DNA from: Pedobacter sp. L105
Lineage (GTDB): Bacteria > Bacteroidota > Bacteroidia > Sphingobacteriales > Sphingobacteriaceae
DNA: 64,000 nucleotides
Direction: 5' to 3'
NCBI RefSeq assembly: GCF_009765875.1
Contig: NZ_LMUP01000001.1
Span: 1 to 64,000, forward strand
In this document: piece after piece, positions 17,132-27,464 of the stretch
Position numbering within the stretch: the first letter of the stretch is position 1
How the letters are laid out: each line of letters starts with the position of its first letter
Position numbers and translations under genes: made by a program
Notes under the pieces: model-generated
Told to the model about the DNA's origin: nothing
Database searches by the model: none
Seen by the model: only the letters and a program-made list of their open reading frames with translations

Positions 17132-18707
17132 GAGGATCAACTGGAAATCAGTTTTTAAGTGTTTTGCCTGGCTGTTTTGCCTGGGCGGAATAGTTACCCT
17201 CATGAGCTTTGTGAATATAAAAAAACGCACAGTTAATTGTACCAATATTAAGATCATGATCCCCGGGGCTGATAATTTTATTGAAAGGGAAGAAATTGAT
17301 GCGATTCTGAAACAAAATGAAGGCCAGCTGATTGGAAGAAAACTGGAAGGGATTAACCTGCATGGGATAGAAGATAAAATTAAAACCAATCCTTATATCG
17401 CCATGGCTACAATTTATGCCGATATGGATGGGGTGATCCACATAGATATTAGTCAGCGCCAGCCATTGATGAGAATTATTAATGTGACCGGACAGGATTT
17501 TTATATTGACCGTAACGGGTTGAAAATGCCTGTTTCACCAAATTTCACCGCGAATGTACTGGTGGCCAATGGCAAGATTCCAGAGCACTTTAATGGCAAG
17601 GTTGATACACTGACCACTAAGATGGCGGCCGATTTATATAAGACTGCAAAGTTTTTGAAAAAAGATAGCTTATGGGACGCACAAATTGAACAGTTGTTTG
17701 TTAATGATAAAGATGATATAGAATTGATCCCCAGGGTAGGCAACCAGCGTATCATTTTGGGGAATGCAGATTCATTGGAAGTAAAAATGGGAAATCTTCG
17801 TATTTTCTACAAGCAGGCTATGCCTCAAGTTGGCTGGGATACCTATAAAACAATTAACATAAAATATACCAATCAGGTGATTTGTGAGCGAAGCAAGCCT
17901 GATTCCTTACATCATACTTCTGTTGCAGGACATGCGGCCTTTAAACCGACTGTGGCTACGGAGAAAAAGGTGATGGATTCAATTGTGAAAGCTGAAATAG
18001 CCTCTGAATTGAAGAATAATCCTCAGGAAGATACAGAAATAGAAACAGTACCGGAGAACAAAACCAGTTCTCCGGTGGTAAAACCTGTGCATAAAGATGT
18101 AGTTGTTCCGGTACACAAACCGGAGATTAAAGTTGTACATAAGCCGGACGTTAAAATTGTACATCAACCTGAAATTAAAACCGTGCACAAGCCAGAGGTG
18201 AAAGCTACACATTTGCCTGAAGTGAAGTTGGTACATCAACCTGCAGCAAAACCCGCACATCAGCCGGAGGCAAAAAAAGAGGTAAATAAGCCGGTCGTGA
18301 AACCCTGGCATAAGCCGGCTGAAAAGAAAACGGCTGCTGTAGAAGAAAAGAAAGAAATACCGGAGAAGAAGAAAAGGCCATTAGAAAAAAGATCCGCGTT
18401 AGGTGATGAAGTGCCGGTGAAGAAACCGGAGAATAAGGCTCCGTTGAACAAACCGGAAAATAAGGCCCCTGTGAACAAACCCGGAGTTAAGGCAACGGTA
18501 AAGAAACCTGAAATCAAAACAACGGAAAAGAAAACAGACGTTAAAACGACGGCGAAAAAGACAGAAAGTAAAACACCTGGTAAGAAAACAACGAAGTTCC
18601 CGGAAATCAGATGGCTGAAGCCGGAACCCAAAAAAGTGGTTAAGCCAAAGGCGGTTAAACCAAAAGCAGCGCAGCCAAAGATGGTGAACCTGCATGATGA
18701 TAATTGA
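17124..18707 (+). CDS. ftsQ: Cell division protein FtsQ with long basic repeat tail
   Basis: 527 residues, about twice the normal FtsQ length. Residues 1-255 form the FtsQ core: a short cytoplasmic start, one membrane helix (about 12-30), a POTRA-like domain and the beta domain. After a linker comes a low-complexity periplasmic tail. Residues 330-385 are seven 8-residue repeats of the form VHKPEIKV, each with a His; residues 433-486 are six 9-residue repeats of the form NKPENKAPV. Both are rich in Lys and Pro. FtsQ bridges FtsL/FtsB and the divisome. The tail could bind anionic wall or lipopolysaccharide, but this is inference. The gene overlaps murC by 8 nt. Confidence 0.88.
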   Translation: MLKRINWKSVFKCFAWLFCLGGIVTLMSFVNIKKRTVNCTNIKIMIPGADNFIEREEIDAILKQNEGQLIGRKLEGINLHGIEDKIKTNPYIAMATIYADMDGVIHIDISQRQPLMRIINVTGQDFYIDRNGLKMPVSPNFTANVLVANGKIPEHFNGKVDTLTTKMAADLYKTAKFLKKDSLWDAQIEQLFVNDKDDIELIPRVGNQRIILGNADSLEVKMGNLRIFYKQAMPQVGWDTYKTINIKYTNQVICERSKPDSLHHTSVAGHAAFKPTVATEKKVMDSIVKAEIASELKNNPQEDTEIETVPENKTSSPVVKPVHKDVVVPVHKPEIKVVHKPDVKIVHQPEIKTVHKPEVKATHLPEVKLVHQPAAKPAHQPEAKKEVNKPVVKPWHKPAEKKTAAVEEKKEIPEKKKRPLEKRSALGDEVPVKKPENKAPLNKPENKAPVNKPGVKATVKKPEIKTTEKKTDVKTTAKKTESKTPGKKTTKFPEIRWLKPEPKKVVKPKAVKPKAAQPKMVNLHDDN

Positions 18708-18755
18708 GATACCAAGAAAAACAAATAGTATATAATTCGACAAAAAGATATAGTT

Positions 18756-20117
18756 ATGGGCAAAGAAAAATCTACCGTTCAATCACCAATAGTAGTTGGG
18801 TTAGATATCGGTACCACTAAAATCTGTGTGATAGTTGGTCGCAGAACACAGCATGGAAAAATAGAGGTGTTAGGTATTGGTAAGGCCGAATCTGCGGGCG
18901 TAACCCGTGGCGTGGTATCTAACATTCAAAAAACAGTACAGGGTATTTCTCAGGCGGTGGAATTGGCAAGCGGCCAGTCTAATGTAGAGGTGCGTGTAGT
19001 AAATGTTGGTATTGCCGGTCAGCATATCAAAAGTTTGCAGCACCGTGGAATCCTGACCAGAAGGGAGCTGAACAACGAGATCAGCAAAAAAGACCTGGAT
19101 AAGTTAATTGATGATATGTTCAAACTGGTTATGCCCCCGGGAGAAGAGATCATCCATGTACTGCCGCAGGAATTTACAGTAGATAACGAGCCAGGCGTAA
19201 AAGACCCTATAGGTATGGCTGGTGTTCGTCTGGAAGCGAATTTTCATATTATTTCAGGACAGGTAACTGCTGTGAAAAACATCATGAGATGCGTAACCAA
19301 TGCTGGTTTACAGACTCAGGAACTAATTTTGGAGCCATTGGCTTCTTCAGAATCTGTTTTAAGTGAAGAGGAAAAAGAAGCAGGTATCGCTTTGGTAGAT
19401 ATAGGTGGTGGTACTACTGATATCGCTATTTTTCATGAAGGAATTATCCGTCATACAGCGGTGATCCCATTTGGTGGAAATAGTGTAACTGAAGATATCC
19501 GTGAGGGTTGTTCAGTGATGAGAAACCAGGCGGAACTGTTAAAAACACGTTTCGGCTCTGCCTTAGCGGAAGAGAATAAAGAAAATGAGATTATTTGTGT
19601 TCCGGGCCTTCGCGGCAGGGAGCCTAAGGAGATTTCTGTTAAAAACTTAGCTTATGTGATCCAGGCCCGTATGGAAGAAATCATTGAGCATGTTTATTAC
19701 GAGATCAAATCTTCAGGTTATGAGAAAAAACTGATCGGTGGTGTAGTAATTACTGGTGGTGGAGCGTTATTAAAACATCTCTCTCAGCTGGTAGAGTATG
19801 TAACAGGTTTAGATTGTCGTGTAGGGTACCCAAACGAGCATTTATCTAAATATGAAGATATGCCTAAGACCATTTACGACGATTTGAAAAGTCCGATGTA
19901 TGCAACCAGTGTAGGCCTGCTGATCAAAGGGATTCAAAAAGCCGAAGAATTGATTGAAGAACTGAAACAGCCGGGAATCTTTGTCGAAAAACCCGCTGCT
20001 GTTAAAGATAAAGCGAAAAGAAGCGGTGGTGGATTATTTGATAAATTATTGGCAAAGACCAAAGATTTTATCAAGGATGACATGAACGTGAGTGATGAGG
20101 ATTATATTAAGCCGTAA
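18756..20117 (+). CDS. ftsA: Cell division protein FtsA
   Basis: 453 residues, an actin-like ATPase that anchors FtsZ filaments to the membrane. The phosphate-binding GLDIGTT (15-21), the DIGGGTTDIAIF phosphate-2 motif and the ITGGGALL adenosine motif are present. The C-terminal end is Lys-rich, with an amphipathic segment (GGLFDKLLAKTKDFI) that fits the membrane-targeting helix. The gene is separated from ftsQ by 48 nt and from ftsZ by 129 nt that hold DnaA-box-like repeats. Confidence 0.96.
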   Translation: MGKEKSTVQSPIVVGLDIGTTKICVIVGRRTQHGKIEVLGIGKAESAGVTRGVVSNIQKTVQGISQAVELASGQSNVEVRVVNVGIAGQHIKSLQHRGILTRRELNNEISKKDLDKLIDDMFKLVMPPGEEIIHVLPQEFTVDNEPGVKDPIGMAGVRLEANFHIISGQVTAVKNIMRCVTNAGLQTQELILEPLASSESVLSEEEKEAGIALVDIGGGTTDIAIFHEGIIRHTAVIPFGGNSVTEDIREGCSVMRNQAELLKTRFGSALAEENKENEIICVPGLRGREPKEISVKNLAYVIQARMEEIIEHVYYEIKSSGYEKKLIGGVVITGGGALLKHLSQLVEYVTGLDCRVGYPNEHLSKYEDMPKTIYDDLKSPMYATSVGLLIKGIQKAEELIEELKQPGIFVEKPAAVKDKAKRSGGGLFDKLLAKTKDFIKDDMNVSDEDYIKP

Positions 20118-20120
20118 TAT

Positions 20121-20180
20121 TTTTCCACAAAACACGACTTTTCCACATTATAAACAGTTGTGGATAACTAGTGTGGAAAA
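20121..20180. promoter_or_regulatory. Cluster of four DnaA-box-like 9-mers between ftsA and ftsZ
   Basis: TTTTCCACA lies at 20121-20129 and 20139-20147 on the plus strand. The opposite orientation has TTATCCACA (20159-20167, a perfect consensus DnaA box) and TTTTCCACA (20172-20180). Two forward boxes face two reverse boxes, giving an overall inverted arrangement in the noncoding gap. It may be a DnaA-controlled ftsZ promoter or a DnaA-titrating site. The function is inferred. Confidence 0.6.
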
Positions 20181-20246
20181 AGTGTTAATATTACAAGGAG
20201 TGATGAACAGGTAAAACCAATTTTTAAGTAACTGATTCATAAATAT

Positions 20247-21884
20247 ATGTATTTTGAAATGTTAAAAGATAAGTCATCAATCATCAAGGTAATTGGTGTT
20301 GGTGGCGGTGGTGGTAATGCGGTTAACCATATGTACCGTCAGGGAATAGCAGGTGTGGACTTTATAATTTGTAACACTGATGCGCAGGCATTGGAGTTTA
20401 GTCCTATCCCTAATAAAGTGCAGTTAGGCGCAAGTTTAACCGAAGGAATGGGTGCAGGCTCAATTCCTGAAGTTGGAAAAAATTCGGCTATAGAAAATAT
20501 AGACGATATCAAAGCGATGCTGGGCAGTACCACAAAAATGCTGTTTATTACTGCCGGAATGGGTGGTGGTACCGGTACAGGTGCGAGTCCGATCATTGCC
20601 CAGGCAGCGAAAGAACTTGACATTTTAACGGTAGCCATTATCACAACGCCTTTCTCTTTTGAAGGAAAGAGACGTAAGATGCAGGCTGAAGATGGGCTGG
20701 ATGAGCTGAAAAAATATGTTGATTCATACCTGGTTATTTCTAATGACAGGTTACGTGAGATATTTGGTAACCTTACTTTAGGTTCTGCTTTTGCACAGGC
20801 CGATGATATTTTGACCACTGCCGCAAAAGGCATTGCAGAGATCATCACTGTACCTGGTTATATCAACGTGGATTTTAAGGATGTGCGTACGGTAATGAAA
20901 GACAGCGGTGTATCTATCATGGGTAGTTTTGCCTGTGAAGGGGAGAACAGGGCTTTGAATGCTGTTGAAGGTGCATTGGCTTCTCCACTGCTGAAAGATA
21001 ATGAAATTGAAGGTGCAAGATATATATTGCTGAACATCAGTTCTGGTTTACGTGAAGTAACAATGGATGAGGTTGCTATCATTACTGATTATATTCAGGA
21101 CAAAGCAGGTTTATCTGCAGATCTGATCTGGGGAAACTGTATTGATGAAAACCTGGGTGATAAATTATCGGTAACGATTATTGCAACAGGCTTCCAGACT
21201 ACAGAGCAGCGTGCACAGGATAAAAAGAACGTAAAGAAAATTTCTTTGCTTACTCCTGAAGAAGCACCGCTGATCAAACCTGTTGAACCTGTAAATTCTT
21301 TTATCGAGCCAAAAGCAACCAGCTATTCTGCTGAGCCAACGATGAAGCTGAAAGAGGATATCAAACAATCCGACCTTTTTGGCGACCTGTACGGTAACAA
21401 TAAAGGCCGTAAGACTGAAGAGCCGGAGAACGGCGTGATCAGACATACTTTGGTAGAAGAAGAAACTCCTTCTGTTGAAAGTAAACAGGAAGCAGCTATA
21501 GATTTTGAATTAAAGGTATCTGAAACTGATTTTGTTTTTGAAACACCTAAATCTAATTATAATGAGCCTCCGGTACAGGCTTACCAGGAAGAAGTGGCAG
21601 AACCGGGACTGGATGACGATAAAAGCGACGAATCTATTGAAGATCAGTTGAAGAAATCGAAAGAAAGGATCATGAGGTTAAAAGATCTGAGCATGAAGTT
21701 GCGTACTACCAATGGATTACAAGAGCTGGAAAATGAGCCTGCTTACAAACGTAAGCAAATGCAATTGCAGCAGGTACCGCATTCTTCTGAGTCGCAGGTG
21801 TCGAGATTTACCCTGAGTAATGATGAAGATGGTACAACTGAAATCAGACCTAACAATTCATTTCTACACGATAACGTTGATTAA
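20247..21884 (+). CDS. ftsZ: Cell division GTPase FtsZ
   Basis: 545 residues, the tubulin-like GTPase that forms the division ring. The N-terminal VIGVGGGGGNAVNHM loop, the GTP-binding GGGTGTG signature (about 106-112) and the synergy-loop segment in the C-terminal domain are clear. The GTPase core ends near residue 330; a long acidic linker with little order follows, ending in NNSFLHDNVD. This end differs from the usual hydrophobic IPxFLR peptide that binds FtsA and ZipA. It is last in the cluster and followed by a terminator. Confidence 0.97.
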   Translation: MYFEMLKDKSSIIKVIGVGGGGGNAVNHMYRQGIAGVDFIICNTDAQALEFSPIPNKVQLGASLTEGMGAGSIPEVGKNSAIENIDDIKAMLGSTTKMLFITAGMGGGTGTGASPIIAQAAKELDILTVAIITTPFSFEGKRRKMQAEDGLDELKKYVDSYLVISNDRLREIFGNLTLGSAFAQADDILTTAAKGIAEIITVPGYINVDFKDVRTVMKDSGVSIMGSFACEGENRALNAVEGALASPLLKDNEIEGARYILLNISSGLREVTMDEVAIITDYIQDKAGLSADLIWGNCIDENLGDKLSVTIIATGFQTTEQRAQDKKNVKKISLLTPEEAPLIKPVEPVNSFIEPKATSYSAEPTMKLKEDIKQSDLFGDLYGNNKGRKTEEPENGVIRHTLVEEETPSVESKQEAAIDFELKVSETDFVFETPKSNYNEPPVQAYQEEVAEPGLDDDKSDESIEDQLKKSKERIMRLKDLSMKLRTTNGLQELENEPAYKRKQMQLQQVPHSSESQVSRFTLSNDEDGTTEIRPNNSFLHDNVD

Positions 21885-21900
21885 CTGTCAATATATTTGC

Positions 21901-21939
21901 AAAAAAAGCCTTAGCGAAATATTTGCTAAGGCTTTTTTT
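21901..21939 (+). terminator. Strong terminator at the end of the dcw cluster
   Basis: A-tract, then the stem AGCCTTAGC with GCTAAGGCT, then seven T. The A and T tracts extend the pairing, so it could also work on the other strand. Confidence 0.88.
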
Positions 21940-22006
21940 GCAAAAAATACGTTTTAAGAATGATTACGGTCAGTTATTTGACCTTGTATTTGAGCCTTAG
22001 AAAGCT

Positions 22007-22014
22007 TAAATTTG
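22007..22014 (+). promoter_or_regulatory. -7 element (TAAATTTG) for the oxoamine synthase-like gene
   Basis: Exact TAnnTTTG match, placed 31 bases before the TTG start codon of the next gene. Confidence 0.5.
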
Positions 22015-22045
22015 CCCGGATAATAAAAAACTAAATACGAATAAA

Positions 22046-23287
22046 TTGGATATTTTTGAAAAGATAGCAAAACATATGGGGCCGTTGGGCCAGCACCAAA
22101 AATGGTCTCATGGATATTTTTCTTTCCCAAAATTGGAAGGATCTATTGCTCCGCATATGAATTTTCGGGGTAAAGAGCATTTGGTTTGGAGTTTGAATAA
22201 TTATTTAGGTTTGGCTAATCACCCGGAAGTAAGGAAAGCAGATGAGCAGGGAGCTGCAGATTTTGGAATGGCCTATCCAATGGGAGCCAGAATGATGTCT
22301 GGAAATTCCAAATACCATGAGCAACTGGAACAGGAACTGGCAGAATTTGTGGGAAAGCCGGATGCGTTTCTGCTGAATTTTGGTTATCAGGGTATGGTTT
22401 CTATCATAGACTGCCTGGTAGACAGAAATGATGTAGTGGTATATGACGGTGAATCTCATGCCTGCATTATCGATGGACTGCGTTTGCATTTAGGCAAACG
22501 TTTTGTTTATAAACACAATGATATAGAAAGTGCACGCAAGCAGCTCGAACGAGCTACTAATCTGGTGAAACAAACCGGTGGCGGGATTCTGGTAATTACT
22601 GAAGGTGTTTTTGGTATGTCTGGTGCACAGGGAAAAATAAAAGAGATCATCGATCTGAAAAAAGAATTTAATTTCCGCTTGTTAATCGATGATGCACATG
22701 GATTTGGTACAATGGGTAAAACCGGTGCCGGAACACATGAGGAACAGGATAGCATTGAGGGGGTAGATATCTATTTTGCAACCTTTGCAAAGTCGATGGC
22801 GGGTATAGGTGCTTTTGTTGCTTCAACAAAAGAAATAACGAACTTCTTCCGCTATAACATGCGTTCTCAGACTTTTGCCAAGGCGTTGCCAATGCCAATG
22901 GTGATTGGATTGCTAAAGCGCTTAGAGCTGCTTAAAAACAATCCTGAATTAAGAGAGAAATTATGGAACATTGCTATGATCCTTCAAAAAGGATTAAGGG
23001 CACGCGGGTTTGATTTGGGCATAACCAATACGATGGTTACGCCGGTATTCCTGAAAGGGGAGTTACAGCAGGCAACAGCGTTGACGATGGACCTTCGTGA
23101 AAACTATGGTATATTTTGTTCAATTGTACTTTATCCGGTTATTCCGAAAGGCTTAATCGAACTGAGGCTGATCCCAACTGCATTACATACTGTTGAAGAT
23201 GTGGAGCGTACACTGGAAGCTTTTAGCGAAGTGGCAGAAAAATTGAAAAGCGGTTATTATGATGACAACAAATTTACTCCTCAATAG
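22046..23287 (+). CDS. PLP-dependent alpha-oxoamine synthase family enzyme
   Basis: 413 residues. The fold-type I features of the KBL/AONS/serine palmitoyltransferase family are present: His138 stacking on the cofactor (ESHACIIDG), Asp216-Ala-His218 and the Schiff-base Lys249 (TFAKSMAGIGAF). Enzymes of this family condense an amino acid with an acyl-CoA or acyl-ACP, giving 2-amino-3-ketobutyrate, 8-amino-7-oxononanoate, or 3-ketosphinganine. Sphingolipid-making Bacteroidetes carry a serine palmitoyltransferase, which is a good candidate here, but the specificity cannot be read from sequence alone. Translation most likely starts at a TTG codon; the next in-frame Met would remove ten conserved-looking residues. 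It has its own promoter element and terminator. Confidence 0.82.
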   Translation: MDIFEKIAKHMGPLGQHQKWSHGYFSFPKLEGSIAPHMNFRGKEHLVWSLNNYLGLANHPEVRKADEQGAADFGMAYPMGARMMSGNSKYHEQLEQELAEFVGKPDAFLLNFGYQGMVSIIDCLVDRNDVVVYDGESHACIIDGLRLHLGKRFVYKHNDIESARKQLERATNLVKQTGGGILVITEGVFGMSGAQGKIKEIIDLKKEFNFRLLIDDAHGFGTMGKTGAGTHEEQDSIEGVDIYFATFAKSMAGIGAFVASTKEITNFFRYNMRSQTFAKALPMPMVIGLLKRLELLKNNPELREKLWNIAMILQKGLRARGFDLGITNTMVTPVFLKGELQQATALTMDLRENYGIFCSIVLYPVIPKGLIELRLIPTALHTVEDVERTLEAFSEVAEKLKSGYYDDNKFTPQ

Positions 23288-23306
23288 GTAAACCTCTTAC
23301 CCAATT

Positions 23307-23342
23307 AAAAAGGCCGTTTAAACATCTTTAAACGGCCTTTTT
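23307..23342 (+). terminator. Perfect 16-bp terminator hairpin
   Basis: AAAAAGGCCGTTTAAA pairs without mismatch with TTTAAACGGCCTTTTT across a CATC loop. It ends the oxoamine synthase-like gene, and by symmetry could work in both directions. Confidence 0.88.
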
Positions 23343-23405
23343 AATTTTTTATGTATTTTTATCTTTCTTAAAATCAAGAAGATAGCTTTATTTTTGGCCA
23401 TAATT

Positions 23406-23433
23406 TGTGAATAACCTTCGTTTTTGTGGAAAA
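23406..23433. promoter_or_regulatory. Two DnaA-box-like 9-mers before the Hc1-like gene
   Basis: On the minus strand the sites read TTATTCACA (23406-23414, fitting TTATnCACA) and TTTTCCACA (23425-23433). They lie in the AT-rich gap 120-145 bases before the small Hc1-like gene. Two sites in AT-rich DNA can arise by chance. Confidence 0.35.
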
Positions 23434-23551
23434 AAACAATGTTTTATCATTTTTAATTCTTATACGAAATTTTCATTTATTAGATTAAAGCACTTACATT
23501 AGTAATAGAGTATTAATTTAACCCTAACAATTAACCAAAGGTAAATTTGAG

Positions 23552-23728
23552 ATGAAAAAATTTGATGACTTAAAGAAGCTTGTAACTTCATTAGAAGCTG
23601 ATGTAGACAAGTTTTACAACAAGGCCAACAGTGCTGCCGGAACGCGGGTCCGTAAAGGAATGCAGGATCTTAAAAACATAGCTCAGTCTATTCGTTTAGA
23701 AGTCCAGGAAGCCAAGAACAAAGTTTAA
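23552..23728 (+). CDS. Histone H1-like (Hc1 family) small DNA-binding protein
   Basis: A 58-residue protein. It begins MKKFDDLKKLV and carries the core NSAAGTRVRKGMQDLK, which I recognise from Bacteroidetes Hc1/histone H1-like proteins. The sequence is Lys/Arg-rich and predicted helical. These small abundant proteins are thought to bind DNA or compact the nucleoid. A purine-rich stretch (AAAGG, 14 nt before the ATG) precedes the start. The gene is alone on the plus strand and is closed by the terminator at 23754-23782, shared with dapA on the other strand. Confidence 0.82.
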   Translation: MKKFDDLKKLVTSLEADVDKFYNKANSAAGTRVRKGMQDLKNIAQSIRLEVQEAKNKV

Positions 23729-23753
23729 ACTACGTTCCTGGCTTACGTGTGTA

Positions 23754-23782
23754 AAGCGCCCCGGTTAATACCCAGGGCGCTT
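23754..23782. terminator. Terminator between convergent Hc1-like gene and dapA
   Basis: Stem AAGCGCCC with GGGCGCTT and an internal loop, followed on the plus strand by a T-rich stretch. It sits between the Hc1-like stop (23728) and the dapA stop (23786). Confidence 0.7.
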
Positions 23783-23785
23783 ATT

Positions 23786-24667
23786 TTATTTAATGATCTG
23801 CTCTATCTGGGCAATGATTTGCTGGCTTAAACCTGCTGATGCAGGTACCAGAGGTAAACGAACCTGGTCGCCACAAACTCCAAAATACTTTAGCGCTGCT
23901 TTTACGCCTGCGGGATTGCCTTCGGCAAAGATCAGGCGGGTAAATTCGATCAGCTGTAAGTGAATCTTTTGAGCGGCTTTAAAATCACCTTTTAAGCATA
24001 ACCTGATCATATCAGAGAATTGCAGGGGTAAAGCATTTCCTACTACAGATATAATACCCACAGCTCCCAATGAGATCATAGGCAAGGCTACAGGGTCATC
24101 ACCTGAGATCAGCATAAAATCTTCTGGTTTATCTCTCATGATCTGGTTAAACTGATCAAAACTCCCCGAAGCTTCTTTCGTTCCGATGATGTTTTTGAAA
24201 TCCGTTGCCAATCGGCAGGTGGTTTCTGCACTTACATTACTGGCCGTACGGCCAGGTACATTATACAACAATACAGACAAATCTGTAGACTCACTGATTG
24301 CTTTGTAATGCTGATATATCCCTTCCTGGGTAGGTTTATTATAATAAGGGCTGGCAGAAAGGATGGCATCATAACCTTCACTTTCAAAACCTTTGATATG
24401 TTCTATTACTTCTGCTGTATTGTTACTGGCGATACCAGCAACGAGTGGCAACCTGCCGTTATTTATTTCTGCTGTATAGGCCCAGATCTTCTTCTTTTCT
24501 TCCTTGTTTAGTGTTGCCGACTCTCCTGTGGTACCCAATGATACCAGGTATTCTACTTTTCCGTCGATCTGGTAGTTGATCAGTTTTTTTAAACTGTCGT
24601 AATCTACCGATCCATCTGCGTTAAATGGTGTAACCAGCGCTACACCTGTTCCATGGAATTTGTTCAT
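23786..24667 (-). CDS. dapA: 4-hydroxy-tetrahydrodipicolinate synthase
   Basis: 293 residues. It condenses pyruvate with aspartate semialdehyde in the lysine/diaminopimelate pathway, supplying the meso-DAP used by MurE. The Schiff-base Lys164 (GTKEASG), Tyr135 (LLYNVPGRT) and Arg140 are all present, together with the N-terminal GTTGES loop. It follows ligA by 9 nt on the same strand, so both probably belong to one transcript starting before 27403. Confidence 0.95.
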   Translation of the reverse strand: MNKFHGTGVALVTPFNADGSVDYDSLKKLINYQIDGKVEYLVSLGTTGESATLNKEEKKKIWAYTAEINNGRLPLVAGIASNNTAEVIEHIKGFESEGYDAILSASPYYNKPTQEGIYQHYKAISESTDLSVLLYNVPGRTASNVSAETTCRLATDFKNIIGTKEASGSFDQFNQIMRDKPEDFMLISGDDPVALPMISLGAVGIISVVGNALPLQFSDMIRLCLKGDFKAAQKIHLQLIEFTRLIFAEGNPAGVKAALKYFGVCGDQVRLPLVPASAGLSQQIIAQIEQIIK

Positions 24668-24676
24668 TTCTTTTTT

Positions 24677-26716
<2,040 letters not shown>

Positions 26717-27403
26717 TTAGAAGTTATTTTTATTGAGTTCCCTGTTGATCTGATCAAAGATGTGCAGGTAATTGTGCTGCAGCTGCTTCTTAAATTGTTC
26801 CAGTTGTTCGTTCAGCAGTTCCTTTTGCGATTCAGTGAAGGGTTCCGACCATAAACGCATACAGATCCTGTTCAGCGAATAGGTAATATTCTCCATCTTT
26901 TCATAACTGAAAACATAACGACTGGAGATGAAACTACCCAGGAATAGGTCAAACCGGGGCTGATCAGGCAGTTTTGCCAGTCTCAAAAATCCACTGAGCG
27001 AAGGCGAATTTGCCTGGCCCAGCTGGTGGTAAAAATGATCTGCGTTAACCTCGTCTTGGGTTAACAGTAAATGATCAAGTACCAGCTCTAATGCAATATG
27101 TGCTAAAAAGAAGGGTTTTACCGGGCCAATATGCAGGACAGGCAGAATGAGCTGTTTTAAAATAGCTGTCTGCTCCTTGAAAAAATCGGAGTTGTGGAAC
27201 AGGCGGTCTACTTCCAAATGCCTTTTCCAGCCGGTCAATATCGAGTCGTACTCAGGTACATCGCGGTACAGGTACTCATCTTTTTGCGGATTAAGGTTCC
27301 ATTCCTTGTTCGCATTTTTAATGAGATCGGGCAATACTACGCCCATTACGATATAGTCGTTAGGGTTTTGGCGCTCGAAATAAAAATGGGAAAGGAAGTT
27401 CAT
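26717..27403 (-). CDS. ACP phosphodiesterase (AcpH)-like protein
   Basis: 228 residues. The start MNFLSHFYF followed by VLPDLIKNA resembles the opening of acyl-carrier-protein phosphodiesterases (AcpH/DUF479, MNFLAH and a LPD motif), an HD-like helical fold that removes the phosphopantetheine arm of ACP. The rest is helical, with His residues in FLAHIALELVLDHLL that could bind metal. Similarity is weak apart from these segments, so the activity is uncertain. It is first in a likely operon with ligA and dapA, and its promoter region overlaps that of tyrS. Confidence 0.6.
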   Translation of the reverse strand: MNFLSHFYFERQNPNDYIVMGVVLPDLIKNANKEWNLNPQKDEYLYRDVPEYDSILTGWKRHLEVDRLFHNSDFFKEQTAILKQLILPVLHIGPVKPFFLAHIALELVLDHLLLTQDEVNADHFYHQLGQANSPSLSGFLRLAKLPDQPRFDLFLGSFISSRYVFSYEKMENITYSLNRICMRLWSEPFTESQKELLNEQLEQFKKQLQHNYLHIFDQINRELNKNNF

Positions 27404-27440
27404 CGCTCTAAAAGTAGAAATTTTTTAACAAGGCTTTTCT

Positions 27441-27448
27441 TATCTTTG
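27441..27448 (+). promoter_or_regulatory. -7 element (TATCTTTG) for tyrS
   Basis: Exact TAnnTTTG match, 16 bases before the tyrS ATG, which implies a very short leader. Confidence 0.6.
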
Positions 27449-27449
27449 C

Positions 27450-27457
27450 CAAAATTA
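27450..27457 (-). promoter_or_regulatory. -7 element (TAATTTTG) for the AcpH-like/ligA/dapA unit
   Basis: Exact TAnnTTTG match on the minus strand, one base from the tyrS -7 element in the opposite orientation. The two promoters would overlap and exclude each other. Confidence 0.45.
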
Positions 27458-27464
27458 TAGAATA

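Noticed and set aside
18111..18581. Short tandem DNA repeats that could look like a CRISPR array
   Set aside because: The 24- and 27-bp units are contiguous, in frame with ftsQ and encode regular peptide repeats; there are no spacers and no cas genes.
18260..18763. Long minus-strand open frame (167 codons) opposite the FtsQ tail
   Set aside because: It is a Phe/Ser-rich mirror of the Lys/Pro repeat coding sequence, a composition expected from antisense of low-complexity DNA.
20339..20848. Minus-strand open frame of 169 codons inside ftsZ
   Set aside because: Opposite the highly conserved FtsZ GTPase domain; a shadow of its codon usage.
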